Shown here: piece by piece, positions 6,292-6,501 of the stretch | Position numbering within the stretch: the first letter of the stretch is position 1 | How the letters are laid out: each line of letters starts with the position of its first letter | Source of the DNA: Deltaproteobacteria bacterium | GTDB lineage: Bacteria > Myxococcota_A > UBA796 > UBA2385 | Direction: 5' to 3' | DNA: 6,501 nt | NCBI GenBank assembly: GCA_003694325.1 | Contig: RFKJ01000070.1 | Coordinates: forward strand, 1 to 6,501 | Translations under genes and position numbers: made by a program | The notes under the pieces: generated by a model | Seen by the model: the letters and a program-made list of their open reading frames with translations, nothing else | Databases searched by the model: none | Told to the model about the DNA's origin: nothing

Positions 6292-6455
6292 TCACAAGTC
6301 AAGAAGACCTCCGGTCTCCACGACTTGCGTCCGGCGCATGGCTCCGTTTCGGCCACAACTCCGTCAGACATCCAGGTCTCTCCGGCTCATGACCGAATGC
6401 GGAGGCCAACTCGGTCACAACTCCGCAAGACCCGCGGTCTCTGCGACTTGTGACC
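6290..6455. repeat. Array of three imperfect hairpin repeats at 61-62-bp period
   Basis: Three related units lie at 6290-6332 (43 bp), 6351-6394 (44 bp) and 6413-6455 (43 bp), separated by two unrelated 18-bp spacers. Each starts GGYCACAA, has a central AGAC...GGTCTC, and folds back on itself. Unit 3 is the best: GGTCACAA/TTGTGACC outer stem, CGCA/TGCG middle stem, AGACC/GGTCT inner stem and a CGC loop, 17 pairs in all. Unit 1 keeps CAAGTC/GACTTG and AGACC/GGTCT. Unit 2 is the most diverged, with AGAC/GTCT, CCG/CGG and partial outer pairing. The units could be structured RNA elements, protein-binding palindromes or a dispersed intergenic repeat family. No gene is supported across them. Confidence 0.75.
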
Positions 6456-6501
6456 CCCTTGTACCCTTCGAGCCGGGGAGGCCCCCTCCCTCTCCTCCAA
6501 C
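6456..6501. other. Right-edge non-coding sequence
   Basis: This is a pyrimidine-rich stretch with a small stem GGGAGG (6476-6481) / CCTCCC (6485-6490) and a CCC loop. TACCCT (6462-6467) could be a weak -10 for a gene starting beyond the edge, but no -35 fits. Nothing firm can be assigned. Confidence 0.4.

Noticed and set aside
6181..6453. Plus-strand 90-residue frame across the repeats
   Set aside because: It crosses the 28-bp repeats and hairpin array. The internal similarity of its peptide (SQ..KT.GL.DL twice) follows from units 1 and 3 being 123 bp apart, a multiple of three, and not from a real protein.
6290..6455. CRISPR array
   Set aside because: There are only three units, which are imperfect and 43-44 bp long with 18-bp spacers. 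CRISPR repeats are usually near identical with spacers of about 30 bp, and no cas gene is present.
6290..6455. Integron attC sites
   Set aside because: The units fold into hairpins, but the RYYYAAC and GTTRRRY core sites are not found at their ends. No integrase or cassette-like genes are present.
6290..6455. CRP-type cAMP receptor sites, tempting next to a cyclase
   Set aside because: TCACA and TGTGA half-sites occur in unit 3 but in outward order and far apart. CRP sites need TGTGA, six bases, then TCACA.

Overview
The window is very GC-rich, with G or C at most third codon positions, and shows no phage, transposase, rRNA or tRNA signature. The composition, a very large cyclase-ATPase-TPR signalling protein, a Cys-containing lipoprotein with a relaxed lipobox and GC-rich spacer DNA full of short repeats fit a large-genome Myxococcota-type (deltaproteobacterial) organism. 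This is an inference from style. Actinobacteria and Chloroflexota also carry cyclase-ATPase-TPR proteins.

Layout: (1) Positions 1-480 are non-coding. The left edge holds a 20-bp perfect palindrome set exactly in the spacer of a strong-looking sigma-70 promoter that points left, out of the window. Three 14-bp tandem repeats follow, then about 340 bp with nothing recognisable, then a TATACT -10-like element before the first gene. (2) Positions 481-4545 (+) encode a 1354-residue protein with two class III cyclase domains, a STAND/AAA-type ATPase and a long TPR-like tail. This is the architecture of mammalian soluble adenylyl cyclase (sAC, ADCY10). Catalytic residues are split between the two cyclase domains as in sAC: metal Asp in the first, Lys/Thr/Asn/Arg in the second. 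The Arg that binds bicarbonate in human sAC aligns with Ala. (3) A 62-bp gap holds two small hairpins and a TACCTT element very close to the next ATG. (4) Positions 4608-5669 (+) encode a predicted exported lipoprotein of unknown function, and 5666-6085 (+) a small single-pass membrane protein. They overlap by ATGA and share a Cys-pair motif (Cx11C with an inner [LF]P and R[DE], then ICGE/LCGE...C...LWR). They look like a translationally coupled pair of distant relatives. (5) Positions 6078-6455 are a composite of repeats: ten 11-bp units that begin inside the last codons of the small gene, three 28-bp units, a GC-rich hairpin, then three 43-44-bp imperfect hairpins at 61-62-bp period. The last 46 bases hold nothing clear.

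Working picture: the large protein probably makes cAMP under control of its ATPase/TPR sensor region in the cytoplasm. The two downstream proteins act at the cell envelope, and a link to the cyclase rests on adjacency alone. The least explained elements are the paired-Cys protein family and the stacked repeat/hairpin array after it.
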